From positions 7,407,501 to 7,471,500 of the forward strand of contig NZ_CP108423.1 in NCBI RefSeq assembly GCF_035917235.1: 64,000 bases of DNA, written 5' to 3'. A program made the translations under genes and the position numbers. This DNA comes from Streptomyces sp. NBC_01294. Its GTDB lineage: Bacteria > Actinomycetota > Actinomycetes > Streptomycetales > Streptomycetaceae. Positions within the stretch are counted from its first letter, which is position 1. Each line of letters opens with the position of its first letter. Positions 1 through 8,973 of this stretch are shown here, one piece after another. The notes beneath the pieces are model-generated. The model was not told where the DNA came from. It ran no database searches and worked only from the letters and a program-made list of their open reading frames with translations.

Positions 1-1
1 G

Positions 2-259
2 GTCCACGAGATCCTGCACGACTGCCCGGAATGGGACGGCCGCGGCTGGGACCTCGCCGTCACCGAGGCGACGCCCTCCACCATCGTGGTGCGGGCCATC
101 GTCACGGCCAAGGACGCCGACGACCTGTGGACGGTGCGCTGCGCCGTACGGGAACGGCTGATCGCCTGGCTCGTGGAGAAGCACCCGGACGCCCTGCCGC
201 GCGTCCTCCTGGGCCCGGCACCGGGAGCGGGGGACGCCGCGGCCGAGCGCGGCCGGTGA
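2..259 (+). CDS. MscS-family mechanosensitive ion channel, C-terminal end (5' truncated by window)
   Basis: Only the last 85 codons are present; the frame is open from base 2 to a TGA at 257-259. The visible protein carries a segment reading ATPSTIVVRAIVTAKDADDLW followed by an amphipathic helix ending KHPDALPR. This resembles the alpha/beta cytoplasmic C-terminal domain of actinobacterial MscS-type channels, which release solutes through the membrane under hypo-osmotic stress. The tail after that helix is short and Gly/Ala-rich. No membrane helices are in view because they lie upstream of the window. The family call rests on this short C-terminal stretch, so it is moderately secure. Confidence 0.7.
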   Translation, partial: VHEILHDCPEWDGRGWDLAVTEATPSTIVVRAIVTAKDADDLWTVRCAVRERLIAWLVEKHPDALPRVLLGPAPGAGDAAAERGR

Positions 260-286
260 CGGCACGCGGTGACGGTGGCGTACGAC

Positions 287-949
287 TCAGCCGTACGCGA
301 CCGTCACCTCGCGGAAGCCCAGGGAACGCAGCAGTCCCTCCAGCATCGACGCGGTGTTCTTCTCGGCGCGCTCGGCGAGGCCGCTGTCACGGGCCGCCTC
401 GTCGATGTGCTGCACGGCGAGCTTCTGCACGGCCTGCTCGCCGGCCGGGTTGTCGGAGAACAGATCGCCGAGCCGGTCCAGCAGGCCCCGCTGCTTCGAC
501 ACCGCGTACGAGCGGTGCGGGTCGAGGGCGGCCGTCCCCAGTACCGCGTGGGGCAGCCGGATCGAGGCCTTGGTGCGGTCGCCGTTCACGGTGACGTTCC
601 GCTCGTCCAGTGCGCCCAGGTCGACGTAGCCGCCGACCGTGCCGGAGCCCACGTACAGGGTGCGCGTTCCACGGATCGCGTCCGGCAGCAGCGCCGCGTC
701 CTTCTCCAGGTCCACGACCACCTGGAAGTTGCCGACGGCGCCCTCGTAACGCGCCATGTCCTGGATGGACTTGAGGAGCGCGGGACCGGAACGGTCCCGG
801 GTCTCCTCGCCGAAGAGGCCGCCGAATCCCGGAACCAGACTGAAGCGCTCCACGAGCACGATCAGTACCACGAGCACCGCCACGCCGGCGACGATCCGTC
901 CCCACCACGGGCGCCGCGAGCCGCCCGGCCGATCCGAAGAGGTTTCCAT
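287..949 (-). CDS. DUF4230 domain-containing membrane-anchored protein
   Basis: 220 residues. One N-terminal transmembrane helix (about residues 18-36) follows a short basic cytoplasmic tail, so the rest is predicted to be extracytoplasmic. The body matches the actinobacterial DUF4230 pattern: a segment around SIQDMARYEGAVGNFQVVVD, then RTLYVGSGTVGGYVDL, a SIRLPHA strand, and the helical end SLLRSLGFREVTV. The biochemical role of DUF4230 is unknown. It converges on the MscS-type gene with a 27-bp gap and stands alone. The ATG is preceded by weakly purine-rich sequence; no better in-frame start fits the helix position. Confidence 0.82.
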   Translation of the reverse strand: METSSDRPGGSRRPWWGRIVAGVAVLVVLIVLVERFSLVPGFGGLFGEETRDRSGPALLKSIQDMARYEGAVGNFQVVVDLEKDAALLPDAIRGTRTLYVGSGTVGGYVDLGALDERNVTVNGDRTKASIRLPHAVLGTAALDPHRSYAVSKQRGLLDRLGDLFSDNPAGEQAVQKLAVQHIDEAARDSGLAERAEKNTASMLEGLLRSLGFREVTVAYG

Positions 950-989
950 ACGTCGCGGATACCCCGTGCAGGCGGCTCCAGCACGATTC

Positions 990-1112
990 CTAGCGGTGCC
1001 GGGCGAGGGTGTGCACGAGCACGAGCAGTGCGAAGGCGATGACGACCAGGTGCACCCAGGCAGGGCCCGGTGTCGGGGTCAGGGACAGCGAGGTGAGCTG
1101 ATGTGAGGTCAT
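990..1112 (-). CDS. Small single-pass membrane peptide (40 aa)
   Basis: A 40-codon ORF. Its ATG at 1110-1112 is preceded on the minus strand by CAGGAGCGCGTC, a good ribosome binding site with AGGAG about 7 bases away. The longer in-frame extension lacks a comparable site and reads like out-of-frame, Arg-rich sequence. The peptide has a Ser/Thr/Pro-rich N-terminus and one hydrophobic helix (WVHLVVIAFALLVLVHTLA) ending in a basic tail. It lies 40 bp upstream of the DUF4230 gene on the same strand, so the two may be co-transcribed. The family is not recognised; small membrane peptides of this kind are common in Streptomyces. Confidence 0.5.
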   Translation of the reverse strand: MTSHQLTSLSLTPTPGPAWVHLVVIAFALLVLVHTLARHR

Positions 1113-1235
1113 GACGCGCTCCTGCCCGCGGCGGCCGGATTGACGCCCCTCGTCACGGGGACGGCGGGCGGGCCGGAGGGACCGGGCGGACTCGTCGGGC
1201 GGGGCGGCCCCGGCGGACCTCACGGCCCGGACCTC

Positions 1236-1709
1236 TTACCGGCCGGTGGGCCTGCCGGACACCAGTCGGGAGGCGTCGACCTCGGCCCAGACGGACTTCC
1301 CCTGTTCGTGCGGGTGCGCGCCCCAGCGATCGGACAGACGCTCCACGATGTACAGGCCGTGGCCGCCCGGGATGCCGCGCTGCGGGGAGGCGTGGCGGCG
1401 GGGCAGCGTCGTCGTGCCGTCGGACACCTCGATGCGCAGGGCCTCCCCGGCCGTGAGCACGAGTTCGTGACAGCCGTCCGCGTGCAGCGAGGCATTGGTC
1501 AGCAGCTCGGACACGAGGAGCAGGGTGTCCTCGGCGGTCTCGGTCCCGTCCCAGCCCCAGTCCCGCAGGGCCTGGCGCGTGAAGTCGCGGCCCTTGCCCA
1601 CCGCGCCGCGCACACCCGTCAGGGCGAGCCGACGGCGCTGCCCTCCGGCGGGAAGGCCGGCGCTCATTGGACCGCCCGTTTCCGGACCGATGGTCTCCAC
1701 TGTGGTCAT
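1236..1709 (-). CDS. RsbW-like ATP-binding (HATPase_c_2) regulatory protein
   Basis: 157 residues with a GHKL ATP-binding fold of the anti-sigma/serine kinase type. The N-box-like helix reads LLLVSELLTNASLHADG (about residues 64-80). A glycine loop GGHGLYIVERLSDRWG (about 118-133) precedes the last strands. Such proteins typically bind and phosphorylate STAS antagonists or hold a sigma factor inactive. The D-x-G motif expected in the middle of the fold is weak here (EVSDGTTTLPRR), so catalysis may be altered. It lies 68 bp downstream of the MEDS-ATPase gene on the same strand and may belong to the same regulon. The ATG at 1707-1709 has GGGGGTGA just upstream. Confidence 0.82.
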   Translation of the reverse strand: MTTVETIGPETGGPMSAGLPAGGQRRRLALTGVRGAVGKGRDFTRQALRDWGWDGTETAEDTLLLVSELLTNASLHADGCHELVLTAGEALRIEVSDGTTTLPRRHASPQRGIPGGHGLYIVERLSDRWGAHPHEQGKSVWAEVDASRLVSGRPTGR

Positions 1710-1777
1710 TCACCCCCACGTTCACACTGGTCTGTGCTCTCGGCTTCTGCCCGGGACAGTGTAAGGCGCCTCCGGTC

Positions 1778-2758
1778 TCAGGGCGTTGCCATGTGGAGCC
1801 GCAGCGTGAACCCGCTGTCCGCGGCGCGGACCTCGACCAGGTCACAGAGCTGGTGGATCATCCACAGACCACGGCCTCCGTGGGGCGACGCCAGGGAAGG
1901 ACGGCGACGGCCCGCCAGGGGGTCGGCCAGGAGGCCGCCGTCCTGGATCTCGGCGACGACGTCCGCCCCGGTGCCCGCCCCCGTGCCCGCCCCGGTGCCC
2001 GCCGTGGTCCACAGCCGCAGGGTGCCCTTCCCGCCCCCGTGGGAGAGGGAATTGGCCGCCGCCTCGCTGATGGCCAGGATGAGATCGCCGCGCCGTGCCG
2101 GGGACAGGGCCGTTCCGCGCGCCCAGGCCTCGGCGTACTCGCGCACCTCGGCCAGCCCTCCGTGGGAGTACTCGACCCGGAGCACCTCGCCGTCGTGTTC
2201 GGACAGGGGGCGATCGCAGTCCGCGGAGACCGTGGCGGCGTCGGTGTAGGCCGGGCTCAGCAGGTCCCGGCCCTGCTCGATGAGCGTCGGGTGGGTGCGC
2301 CGGGCATCGGCCACCACCGCGGGCGCCAGCCCCCGTACGTCGTACGGGCACAGGATGCTGGTCGGCCGGCCCGCGAAGGCCGTGTTGATGAGGGCCTCGT
2401 GACGGGTGGCCTCCCGCACCTCGGCGGCGGAACGGCCCGGCCAGATCGGCTCGCCGACGATCCGGGCGGCGCGGCCCGCGTGCCGGTCGGCGAAATCCTG
2501 CAGGGCGGCCAGAATGCGCCCGGGATTGCGGCCCAGCTCCGTCATGTCCGTCCAGACGATCTCCGCCGTGCTCTCGCCGAGGGTCTCGCGCAGGGCGTCC
2601 AGGTGCGGGCCCGGCACGGCGACGAGCACCGGTTCGTCGGCCGACAGGGCCGCACGGACGAAGCCGCCCACACCGGACAGGTACTCGGGGAGGTCCCGGT
2701 AGAAGAGGGCGGGGTGGACGAAGGCCCCCGGCCCGGCGGGCGCAGGAACAGTGATCAT
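1778..2758 (-). CDS. MEDS-domain sensor with C-terminal HATPase (anti-sigma regulator type)
   Basis: 326 residues. The N-terminal half (about 10-170) matches the MEDS sensory domain: it opens with HPALFYRDLPEYLSGVGGFV and carries conserved RIVGEPIWPGRS and the strand SILCPYDV. The C-terminal half (about 200-326) is a GHKL ATPase with N-box ILAISEAAANSLSHGGG, a D-G motif (EIQDGGLLADPL) and GGRGLWMIHQLCDLVEV. Family members are putative sensors that switch STAS proteins or sigma factors. The start ATG (2756-2758) overlaps the stop of the upstream STAS gene in an ATGA arrangement, indicating translational coupling. Between ATPase strands there is a Gly-Thr-Gly-Ala repeat encoded by 12-bp tandem DNA units. 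Confidence 0.88.
   Translation of the reverse strand: MITVPAPAGPGAFVHPALFYRDLPEYLSGVGGFVRAALSADEPVLVAVPGPHLDALRETLGESTAEIVWTDMTELGRNPGRILAALQDFADRHAGRAARIVGEPIWPGRSAAEVREATRHEALINTAFAGRPTSILCPYDVRGLAPAVVADARRTHPTLIEQGRDLLSPAYTDAATVSADCDRPLSEHDGEVLRVEYSHGGLAEVREYAEAWARGTALSPARRGDLILAISEAAANSLSHGGGKGTLRLWTTAGTGAGTGAGTGADVVAEIQDGGLLADPLAGRRRPSLASPHGGRGLWMIHQLCDLVEVRAADSGFTLRLHMATP
1971..2003. repeat. 12-bp tandem repeat inside the MEDS-ATPase gene
   Basis: Units GTGCCCGCCCCC (1971-1982) and GTGCCCGCCCCG (1983-1994) plus a partial third copy (1995-2003) lie in frame and encode a GTGA repeat loop on the minus strand. The loop sits between two strands of the ATPase fold, where length changes in multiples of four residues could be tolerated. 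Confidence 0.8.
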
Positions 2759-3207
2759 GCTGCGACCTCCAGCGCGGCGCATTCGTCCGGGAACATCTCC
2801 ACTACCTTGCGCAGCGAGTATGGCGGGTCGTGGAGCAGCAGACGCCGCCCCTCGCCGCCCAGGGCGGCCGACGCCTGCACCAGCGCGGCGACCGCGGCCG
2901 TGTCGAGAAAGGCCACGGCGGACAGATCGAGATGGACCACGGGACCGGGGATCCCGGTCACGACGCCGAGCGCGGTGGACAGGGCTTGCCGGGTGTCGAA
3001 GTCGCAGCTGCCGCTCAGGCGTGCGCCGGGGCGGTCCTGCAACGGCAGGGCGGTCAGCGGGGTCGCCGCGCCCGCGCCCGAGCCCGTACCCGCACCCGTC
3101 CGCCTGTCCGCGCACCGCGCGACCGCGTCCGCCCCCGCCGCGTCGTCCTGGCGCGCCGGGGCGCCCGGGACGGAGGCGGAGCGGTCGTGCCGGTGGAGGG
3201 AGGTCAT
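2755..3207 (-). CDS. STAS-domain anti-sigma factor antagonist
   Basis: 150 residues. The first 45 or so are low-complexity (Ala/Gly/Asp/Arg). Then comes a STAS domain: strand LTALPLQDRPGARLSGSCDF, the helix TRQALSTALG, and the signature strand-turn VVHLDLSAVAFLDTAAVAAL, where the serine/threonine phosphorylated in SpoIIAA-type antagonists is expected (Asp-Thr in the turn). These proteins free a sigma factor by binding its HATPase-type anti-sigma. The ATG at 3205-3207 lies 8 bp after the sigma gene's stop and follows a purine-rich stretch. The 3' end overlaps the MEDS-ATPase start by 4 bp. The longer ORF running upstream is out-of-frame sequence over the sigma gene and is not used. Confidence 0.85.
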   Translation of the reverse strand: MTSLHRHDRSASVPGAPARQDDAAGADAVARCADRRTGAGTGSGAGAATPLTALPLQDRPGARLSGSCDFDTRQALSTALGVVTGIPGPVVHLDLSAVAFLDTAAVAALVQASAALGGEGRRLLLHDPPYSLRKVVEMFPDECAALEVAA

Positions 3208-3215
3208 TCCCGGGC

Positions 3216-4142
3216 CTACTCCGTGAGCATGCCGGCGCGCAGCCGGGCCAGGGTCCGGGACAGGAGGCGCGAGACCTGCATCTGGGAGATGCCCAGCTCC
3301 GTACCGATCTCGGCCTGGGTCTTCTCCTGGCCGAAGCGCATCTGCAGGATGCGCCGGTCGCGTTCGTCGAGCTGTTCCAGCAGGGGCGCGAGCGTGTGGA
3401 ACTCCTCGAAGAGTTCCATGGCGGGGTCGACCTCGCCGACGCGCTCCGCCAGCGGCCGGGTCGTCCGGCTCGTCGTGGACGGTACGTCGCTCTCCGCGCC
3501 GGAGGTGTCGAGGGAACCGCTGGTGTAGCCGTTCGCGGCCACCAGCCCGTCGATGACCTCGTCCTCGGACAGTTCCAGGTGCTGGGCGACCTCCTTGACC
3601 GTCGGCGCCCTGCCGAGGACGTCGGTCAGGGACTCCTGGGCCTTGGCGAGTTCCGTACGCAGTTCCTGCAGGCGGCGCGGGACGTGCACGGCCCACGTGG
3701 TGTCGCGGAAGTAGCGCTTGATCTCGCCGGTGATGTAGGGGAGTGCGAGCGTGGAGAACTCGACTTCGCGCTCGGGTTCGTAGCGGTCGATGGCCTTGAT
3801 GAGGCCGATCGTTCCCACCTGGATGATGTCGTCCATGTCGAGACCGCCGCCGAGCACGCGGGCACGGAAGCGCCGCGCGGCGAACTGCACGAGGGAGAGG
3901 TTCATCTCGATCAGGGTGTTGCGCGCGTACTGGTACTCGCGCGTCCCCTCCTCCAGCGTGCGCAGTCTCCGGAAGAAGACCCGGGACAGTTCGCGTGCGT
4001 CGGCGGGTGCCATCTCACGGGCGTTCTCCACCCGCACCAGGTCAGCGTCCTGCGTTGGCGCTCCCGCAGCAACCCGGTCACGAACAGTGACCTGCGGGTC
4101 TATCGCACGAATAGGGCCTGTCGCGGTGGCCGAGCGAGACAT
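3216..4142 (-). CDS. SigB/SigF/SigG-family RNA polymerase sigma factor
   Basis: 308 residues. Region 2 contains YARNTLIEMNLSLVQFAARR and the -10 recognition helix DMDDIIQVGTIGLIKAIDRY (about 105-125), followed by FSTLALPYITGEIKRYFRD. Region 3 has RAPTVKEVAQHLELSEDEV. Region 4 ends with the -35-binding helix-turn-helix TQAEIGTELGISQMQVSRLLSRTLARLR. This is the stress/differentiation SigB-like subfamily, usually controlled by partner switching. It heads a minus-strand cluster with STAS and MEDS-ATPase genes 8 bp downstream, which fits that mode of control. The start is the ATG at 4140-4142; the 5' untranslated region contains a GC hairpin. Confidence 0.95.
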   Translation of the reverse strand: MSRSATATGPIRAIDPQVTVRDRVAAGAPTQDADLVRVENAREMAPADARELSRVFFRRLRTLEEGTREYQYARNTLIEMNLSLVQFAARRFRARVLGGGLDMDDIIQVGTIGLIKAIDRYEPEREVEFSTLALPYITGEIKRYFRDTTWAVHVPRRLQELRTELAKAQESLTDVLGRAPTVKEVAQHLELSEDEVIDGLVAANGYTSGSLDTSGAESDVPSTTSRTTRPLAERVGEVDPAMELFEEFHTLAPLLEQLDERDRRILQMRFGQEKTQAEIGTELGISQMQVSRLLSRTLARLRAGMLTE

Positions 4143-4175
4143 GGTGGCCGCTCCCTCCCGATTGACTAACGGCTG

Positions 4176-4195
4176 CCGGGGCGCTTCTGCCCCGG
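4176..4195 (-). promoter_or_regulatory. GC-rich hairpin in the leader of the sigma factor gene
   Basis: A perfect 7-bp inverted repeat (CCGGGGC / GCCCCGG) with a 6-base loop lies 33 bp upstream of the sigma start, in the 210-bp region shared with the divergent STAS gene. It could be an operator or a leader stem-loop; no consensus was assigned. Confidence 0.4.
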
Positions 4196-4352
4196 GTTCG
4201 AGGTTCTACACACCTTCGTGAGATCAGTCTCTTCTTCGGGTCGCGCCGTGCCGCAGAAGCGGCTCCGCCGCGCCGGGAGACGCCCGCTCCGGTGGCTCGA
4301 GCAGGCATACTCCCTGGGGACAACGTACAGGTGGCGATCCGGGGAGGCGGAC

Positions 4353-4697
4353 ATGACCGGAGCAAGGGACGCGTACCAGGACGGTGTGGTCGGTGAGGGC
4401 TACCCGGCCGCGGACGGCTGGGTGGTGGCGGCCCGCGGGGAGCTCGACCAGGACACGCTGGCCCCCCTGGAGGAGGCCCTCACCTCCGCTGCGGACCGGC
4501 ACCGGCTGGTGGTCCTGGACGCCGGCTCCATCACCTTCGGTGACTCCTCCTTCCTGAACCTGCTCCTGCGGCTGCACCACCTCACCGGGCTGCGCATCGC
4601 CGCCCCCGGCGAGCAGTTGCGACGGCTCTTCGCCGTGACCGGTGCCGATACGGTCCTCTCCCTGCACGCGAGTGTCGAGGACGCCCTCGGGGCGTGA
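4353..4697 (+). CDS. STAS-domain protein (anti-sigma factor antagonist)
   Basis: 114 residues from the ATG at 4353, preceded by GGGGAGG at 4341-4347. The longer upstream extension has no comparable site. The protein is one STAS domain: strand GWVVAARGELDQDTLAPLEEAL, then HRLVVLDAGSITFGDSSFLNLLLRLHHL, in which the serine pair (DSSFL) occupies the position phosphorylated in RsbV/SpoIIAA proteins. The last helix ends with TGADTVLSLHASVEDALGA. It is divergent from the sigma factor gene and separated from it by about 210 bp, so it may be a second antagonist in the same switch, with a different regulatory input from the STAS protein at 2755. Confidence 0.85.
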   Translation: MTGARDAYQDGVVGEGYPAADGWVVAARGELDQDTLAPLEEALTSAADRHRLVVLDAGSITFGDSSFLNLLLRLHHLTGLRIAAPGEQLRRLFAVTGADTVLSLHASVEDALGA

Positions 4698-4929
4698 ACT
4701 CGCGCCGGCGTGACGACCCTCACCTGCGGGCCGTGACCGTCCCGGTCCGGTACCCGACCGTCCCGGTACCGGAAGGGTCTTGTCGTCCCCGCGGGCCCGT
4801 TAGCCTTCACCGGACCGGTTCCGCGGCGAACGGATCCCGGCGGAGCCGGTCGCTCCGGCGGGGCCCGAGGCCAAGGGACCGGCCTGTCCCGCGTGTCGGA
4901 GCGGTTGGTATCGAGAGTGAGGTTGGCGG

Positions 4930-7900
4930 ATGGCCGAGCGGGCGGGCACGGATGCACAGAGCGGGGTGTCGGCACTGCCGGGTGAGGGCGGGATCGGCGA
5001 GTCGGAGCTGCGCCAGCTGCTGGCCGGTCTGACTGCCGTACGCGACGGGGATTTCCGCACCCGGCTGCCCGATGCGGCCGACGGGCTGCTCGGAGAGATC
5101 GCCACCGTCTTCAACGGGATGGTCAACCAACTGTCCCTGTTCACTTCCGAGGTGACGCGGGTGGCCCGCGAAGTGGGCACCGAGGGAACGCTGGGCGGTC
5201 AGGCCGACGTACCGGGAGTCGGGGGCGCCTGGCTGGACCTCACCGATTCGGTCAACTTCATGGCCGGAAATCTCACGGCCCAGGTGCGCTCCATCGCCCA
5301 GGTCGCGACCGCCGTGGCCAAGGGCGACCTCTCGCAGAAGATCACCGTGACCGCCCGCGGGGAGATCCTGGAGCTGAAGGAGACCATCAACACGATGGTC
5401 GACCAGCTCTCCGGGTTCGCCGGAGAGGTCACCCGGGTGGCCCGCGAAGTCGGCACCGAGGGCCGGCTCGGCGGGCAGGCGGACGTGAAGGGCGTCTCCG
5501 GGACGTGGAAGGACCTGACGGAATCGGTCAACGTCATGGCCGACAACCTGACCGCCCAGGTGCGTTCGATCGCCGAGGTCACCACCGCCGTGGCCCAGGG
5601 CGACCTGACGCAGAAGATCCGGGTGGACGCCCGCGGGGAGATCCTGGAGCTGAAGGAGACCATCAACACGATGGTCGACCAGCTGTCCGCGTTCGCCGAC
5701 GAGGTCACCCGGGTGGCCCGCGAGGTCGGCACCGAGGGCAACCTGGGCGGCCAGGCCACGGTCCGCGGGGTCTCCGGCACCTGGAAGGACCTCACCGACA
5801 ACGTCAACGTCATGGCGTCCAACCTGACCGGTCAGGTGCGGTCCATCGCCCAGGTGGCCACCGCCGTCGCCCGCGGCGACCTCTCGCAGAAGATCACGGT
5901 GGAGGCGAAGGGCGAGGTCGCCGCGCTGGCCGGGGTCATCAACACGATGGTCGACACCCTGTCCGCGTTCGCAGACGAGGTGACGCGGGTGGCCCGCGAG
6001 GTCGGCACCGAGGGCCGGCTCGGCGGCCAGGCGCAGGTCCCCAACGTGGCGGGCACCTGGAAGGACCTCACCGACAACGTCAACTCCATGGCGAACAACC
6101 TCACGGGCCAGGTCCGCAACATCGCCCTCGTCACGACCGCCGTCGCCAACGGAGACCTGTCCAAGAAGATCGACGTGGACGCCCGCGGCGAGATCCTGGA
6201 GTTGAAGACCACCATCAACACGATGGTGGACCAGCTTTCCTCCTTCGCCGCGGAGGTCACCCGGGTCGCCCGCGAGGTCGGCAGCGAGGGCCGGCTCGGC
6301 GGCCAGGCCGAGGTCGAGGGCGTCTCCGGTACCTGGAAGCGCCTGACCGAGAACGTCAACGAGCTGGCCGGCAACCTGACCCGCCAGGTCCGGGCCATCG
6401 CCGAGGTCGCCAGCGCGGTCGCCGAGGGCGACCTGACCCGCTCGATCACGGTCGACGCCTCGGGCGAGGTCGCCGAACTCAAGGACAACATCAACTCCAT
6501 GGTCGGTTCGCTGCGCGAGAGCACGCGGGCCAACCAGGAGCAGGACTGGCTCAAGTCCAACCTGGCCCGCATCTCCGGCCTGATGCAGGGCCACCGGGAC
6601 CTCGCCGCCGTCGCCGAACTCGTCATGGACGAACTGACGCCGCTCGTCGCAGCCCAATACGGCGCCTTCCACCTCGCCGAGGACCGTCCCGGCGGCACCG
6701 TGCTCACCCTCGTCGGCTCCTACGGCCGTCCCGCGGGCGCCGAGGAGCGCACCGTCTTCGCCCTCGGCGAGTCCCTCGTCGGGCAGGCGGCCCGCAGCCA
6801 CCGGATCATCGCCACCGACCAGGTGCCCGGCGACTACGTCATCTCCTCCGGCCTGGGCCGCACCACCCCGGGCGGCCTGATCATCCTGCCGATCGTGGTC
6901 GACGACCAGGTCCTCGGAGTGATCGAACTCGCCTCCTTCACCACGTTCACCCCCGTGCACCGCGACTTCCTCGCCCAGTTGATGGAGACCATCGGCGCCA
7001 ACGTCAACACGATCGTCGCCAACGCCCGGACCGACGAGCTCCTCGGCGAGTCCCAGCGGCTGACCGGCGAACTCCAGGCCCGCTCGGAGGAACTCCAGGT
7101 CCAGCAGGAGGAACTCCAGCGCTCCAACGCGGAGCTGGAGGAGAAGGCCGCCCTCCTCGCCAGCCAGAACAGCGACATCGAGGCCAAGAACCTGGAGATC
7201 GAGCAGGCCCGGCAGGAACTGGAGACCCGCGCACAGCAGTTGTCGCTGGCCTCCACCTACAAGTCCGACTTCCTGGCCAACATGAGCCACGAGCTGCGGA
7301 CCCCGCTCAACAGCCTGCTCATCCTGGCCCAGTTGCTCGCCCAGAACCCCACCCGCAACCTCACCCCCAAGCAGGTCGAGTACGCGGGCATCATCCACTC
7401 GGCCGGCTCGGACCTGCTCCAGCTGATCAACGACATCCTCGACCTGTCCAAGGTCGAGGCCGGCAAGATGGACGTCCATCCCGAGCGGGTGGACCTGCCC
7501 CAGCTGCTCGAGTACGTCGACGCGACCTTCCGGCCGATGACCACGCAGAAGAGCCTCGACTTCACCGTCACCACCGCCCCGGGCGCCCCCGACGACCTGC
7601 TCACCGACGACTCGCGGCTGCGCCAGATCCTGCGCAACCTGCTGTCCAACGCCGTCAAGTTCACCGAGCGCGGCGGCGTCGAGCTCCGCATCGAACCGGC
7701 GAAGGCCTCGGAGATCCCCGCCGGGCTTCCCCGGCGCGGGCCGCTGCTGGCCTTCCGGGTACGGGACACGGGCATCGGCATCCCCGAGCAGCAGTTGGAG
7801 TCCGTCTTCGGAGCCTTCCAGCAGGCCGACGGCACCACCAGCCGCAAGTACGGCGGCACCGGCCTCGGGCTCTCCATCAGCCGCGAGATCGCCCAGCTCC

Positions 7901-8973
7901 TCGGCGGGGCCGTCGCCGCGGAGAGCGCGCCCGGCCAGGGCAGCACCTTCACCCTCTACCTGCCGGTCAGCCGCGCGGACTACGAGGACGCCCCGGACTC
8001 CGGCGCCGCCCACTCGGCAAGCCCTACGGCGTCCTCGCGCGGCGACGTGTCCAGGGCGGCCGATCCGGGCCGTGCGGGCCGTGCGAGTACTCCTGAACTC
8101 CCCGCCCAGCGGCGGGCCCGCCGCCTGCTCGTGATCGAGGAACGGCCCAACGGCCTGCTCACCCTCGTCGCCGAGAGCGCCGACCGGGACGTCGCCCCCC
8201 GCCATCAGGTGACGGGCGAGCGCGGAGGCAGCCACGTGGTCAACGCCACGAGCGCGCGGGAGGCCGCCGCGGCCCTGGCATCCGATTCCTTCCACTGCGT
8301 CGTCCTGCAGCTGGACATGCCAGACGGTGAGGCGCTGCGCTTCCTCGACGCGCTCGACGGCGACCCGGCGCTCTCCTCGCTCCCCGTCCTCGCCCACGAC
8401 AATCCCCGGGTCGGGACCGGTCAGGAGAAGGCCCTGCGGGAGCGGTCCGCGGCACGCCACGTGGAGATGCTGTCCAGCCTGGACGAGCTGCGGGAACGCA
8501 TCGCGCTCCACCTGTCCGCCGAGCAGCCGGGGGACGTGCCGCCCCTCGTGCAGGGAGACGCGCAGCGGCAGCAGACCACCCACGTGCTCGACGGCGACCT
8601 GGCCGGCCGCACCGTCCTCGTCGTCGACGACGACGCACGCAACCTCTTCGCCCTCAGCGGGATCCTGGAACTGCACGGCATGCGCGTGCTCCACGCGGAA
8701 GACGGCCGCAAGGGCATCGACGCCCTGACCGGCAACGCGGGTGTCGACCTCGTCCTGATGGACGTCATGATGCCCGAACTGGACGGCTACGCGGCCACCG
8801 CCGAGATCCGGCGGATGCCGGAGTTCGAGGGCCTGCCCATCATCGCCGTCACCGCCAAGGCGATGCCCGGGGACCGGGAGAAGAGCCTCGCCGCGGGATC
8901 CAGCGACTACGTGACCAAACCGGTGGATGCCGACGACCTCATCGCCCGCGTCCGGCACTGGCTCACGCGATGA
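4930..8973 (+). CDS. Poly-HAMP/GAF hybrid sensor histidine kinase with two receiver domains
   Basis: 1347 residues, with no transmembrane segment, so soluble. Residues 25 to about 530 are HAMP units in tandem: a starting half-unit and five near-identical 92-residue repeats (motif [13 protein letters not shown]...[21 protein letters not shown]). A GAF domain follows (about 545-700), then a long coiled coil (about 705-775). HisKA contains NMSHELRTP with the phosphorylated histidine at H787. The HATPase has [16 protein letters not shown] and GGTGLGLSI. Receiver 1 (about 1055-1170) is divergent. Receiver 2 (about 1220-1345) is canonical, with VVDDD and phospho-acceptor D1278 in [10 protein letters not shown]. 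The layout resembles soluble osmosensing-type group III hybrid kinases. Its stop overlaps the start of the phosphatase gene (ATGA), so the two are co-translated. Confidence 0.93.
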   Translation: MAERAGTDAQSGVSALPGEGGIGESELRQLLAGLTAVRDGDFRTRLPDAADGLLGEIATVFNGMVNQLSLFTSEVTRVAREVGTEGTLGGQADVPGVGGAWLDLTDSVNFMAGNLTAQVRSIAQVATAVAKGDLSQKITVTARGEILELKETINTMVDQLSGFAGEVTRVAREVGTEGRLGGQADVKGVSGTWKDLTESVNVMADNLTAQVRSIAEVTTAVAQGDLTQKIRVDARGEILELKETINTMVDQLSAFADEVTRVAREVGTEGNLGGQATVRGVSGTWKDLTDNVNVMASNLTGQVRSIAQVATAVARGDLSQKITVEAKGEVAALAGVINTMVDTLSAFADEVTRVAREVGTEGRLGGQAQVPNVAGTWKDLTDNVNSMANNLTGQVRNIALVTTAVANGDLSKKIDVDARGEILELKTTINTMVDQLSSFAAEVTRVAREVGSEGRLGGQAEVEGVSGTWKRLTENVNELAGNLTRQVRAIAEVASAVAEGDLTRSITVDASGEVAELKDNINSMVGSLRESTRANQEQDWLKSNLARISGLMQGHRDLAAVAELVMDELTPLVAAQYGAFHLAEDRPGGTVLTLVGSYGRPAGAEERTVFALGESLVGQAARSHRIIATDQVPGDYVISSGLGRTTPGGLIILPIVVDDQVLGVIELASFTTFTPVHRDFLAQLMETIGANVNTIVANARTDELLGESQRLTGELQARSEELQVQQEELQRSNAELEEKAALLASQNSDIEAKNLEIEQARQELETRAQQLSLASTYKSDFLANMSHELRTPLNSLLILAQLLAQNPTRNLTPKQVEYAGIIHSAGSDLLQLINDILDLSKVEAGKMDVHPERVDLPQLLEYVDATFRPMTTQKSLDFTVTTAPGAPDDLLTDDSRLRQILRNLLSNAVKFTERGGVELRIEPAKASEIPAGLPRRGPLLAFRVRDTGIGIPEQQLESVFGAFQQADGTTSRKYGGTGLGLSISREIAQLLGGAVAAESAPGQGSTFTLYLPVSRADYEDAPDSGAAHSASPTASSRGDVSRAADPGRAGRASTPELPAQRRARRLLVIEERPNGLLTLVAESADRDVAPRHQVTGERGGSHVVNATSAREAAAALASDSFHCVVLQLDMPDGEALRFLDALDGDPALSSLPVLAHDNPRVGTGQEKALRERSAARHVEMLSSLDELRERIALHLSAEQPGDVPPLVQGDAQRQQTTHVLDGDLAGRTVLVVDDDARNLFALSGILELHGMRVLHAEDGRKGIDALTGNAGVDLVLMDVMMPELDGYAATAEIRRMPEFEGLPIIAVTAKAMPGDREKSLAAGSSDYVTKPVDADDLIARVRHWLTR
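5149..6500. repeat. Five 276-bp DNA-level repeats encoding HAMP units
   Basis: The sequence beginning GAGGTGACGCGGGTGGCCCG recurs with small changes at 5149, 5425, 5701, 5977 and 6253, exactly 276 bp (92 codons) apart. High nucleotide identity between copies makes the array prone to unequal recombination and copy-number change, which would keep the reading frame. Confidence 0.92.

Noticed and set aside
4190..4215. GGGTTCGAGG segment resembling a tRNA T-arm
   Set aside because: No acceptor stem, anticodon loop or CCA end can be folded around it; it overlaps the sigma gene leader.
5149..6500. Regular repeats that could suggest a CRISPR array
   Set aside because: The 276-bp units are coding, almost wholly repeat with no unique spacers, and give HAMP protein repeats.
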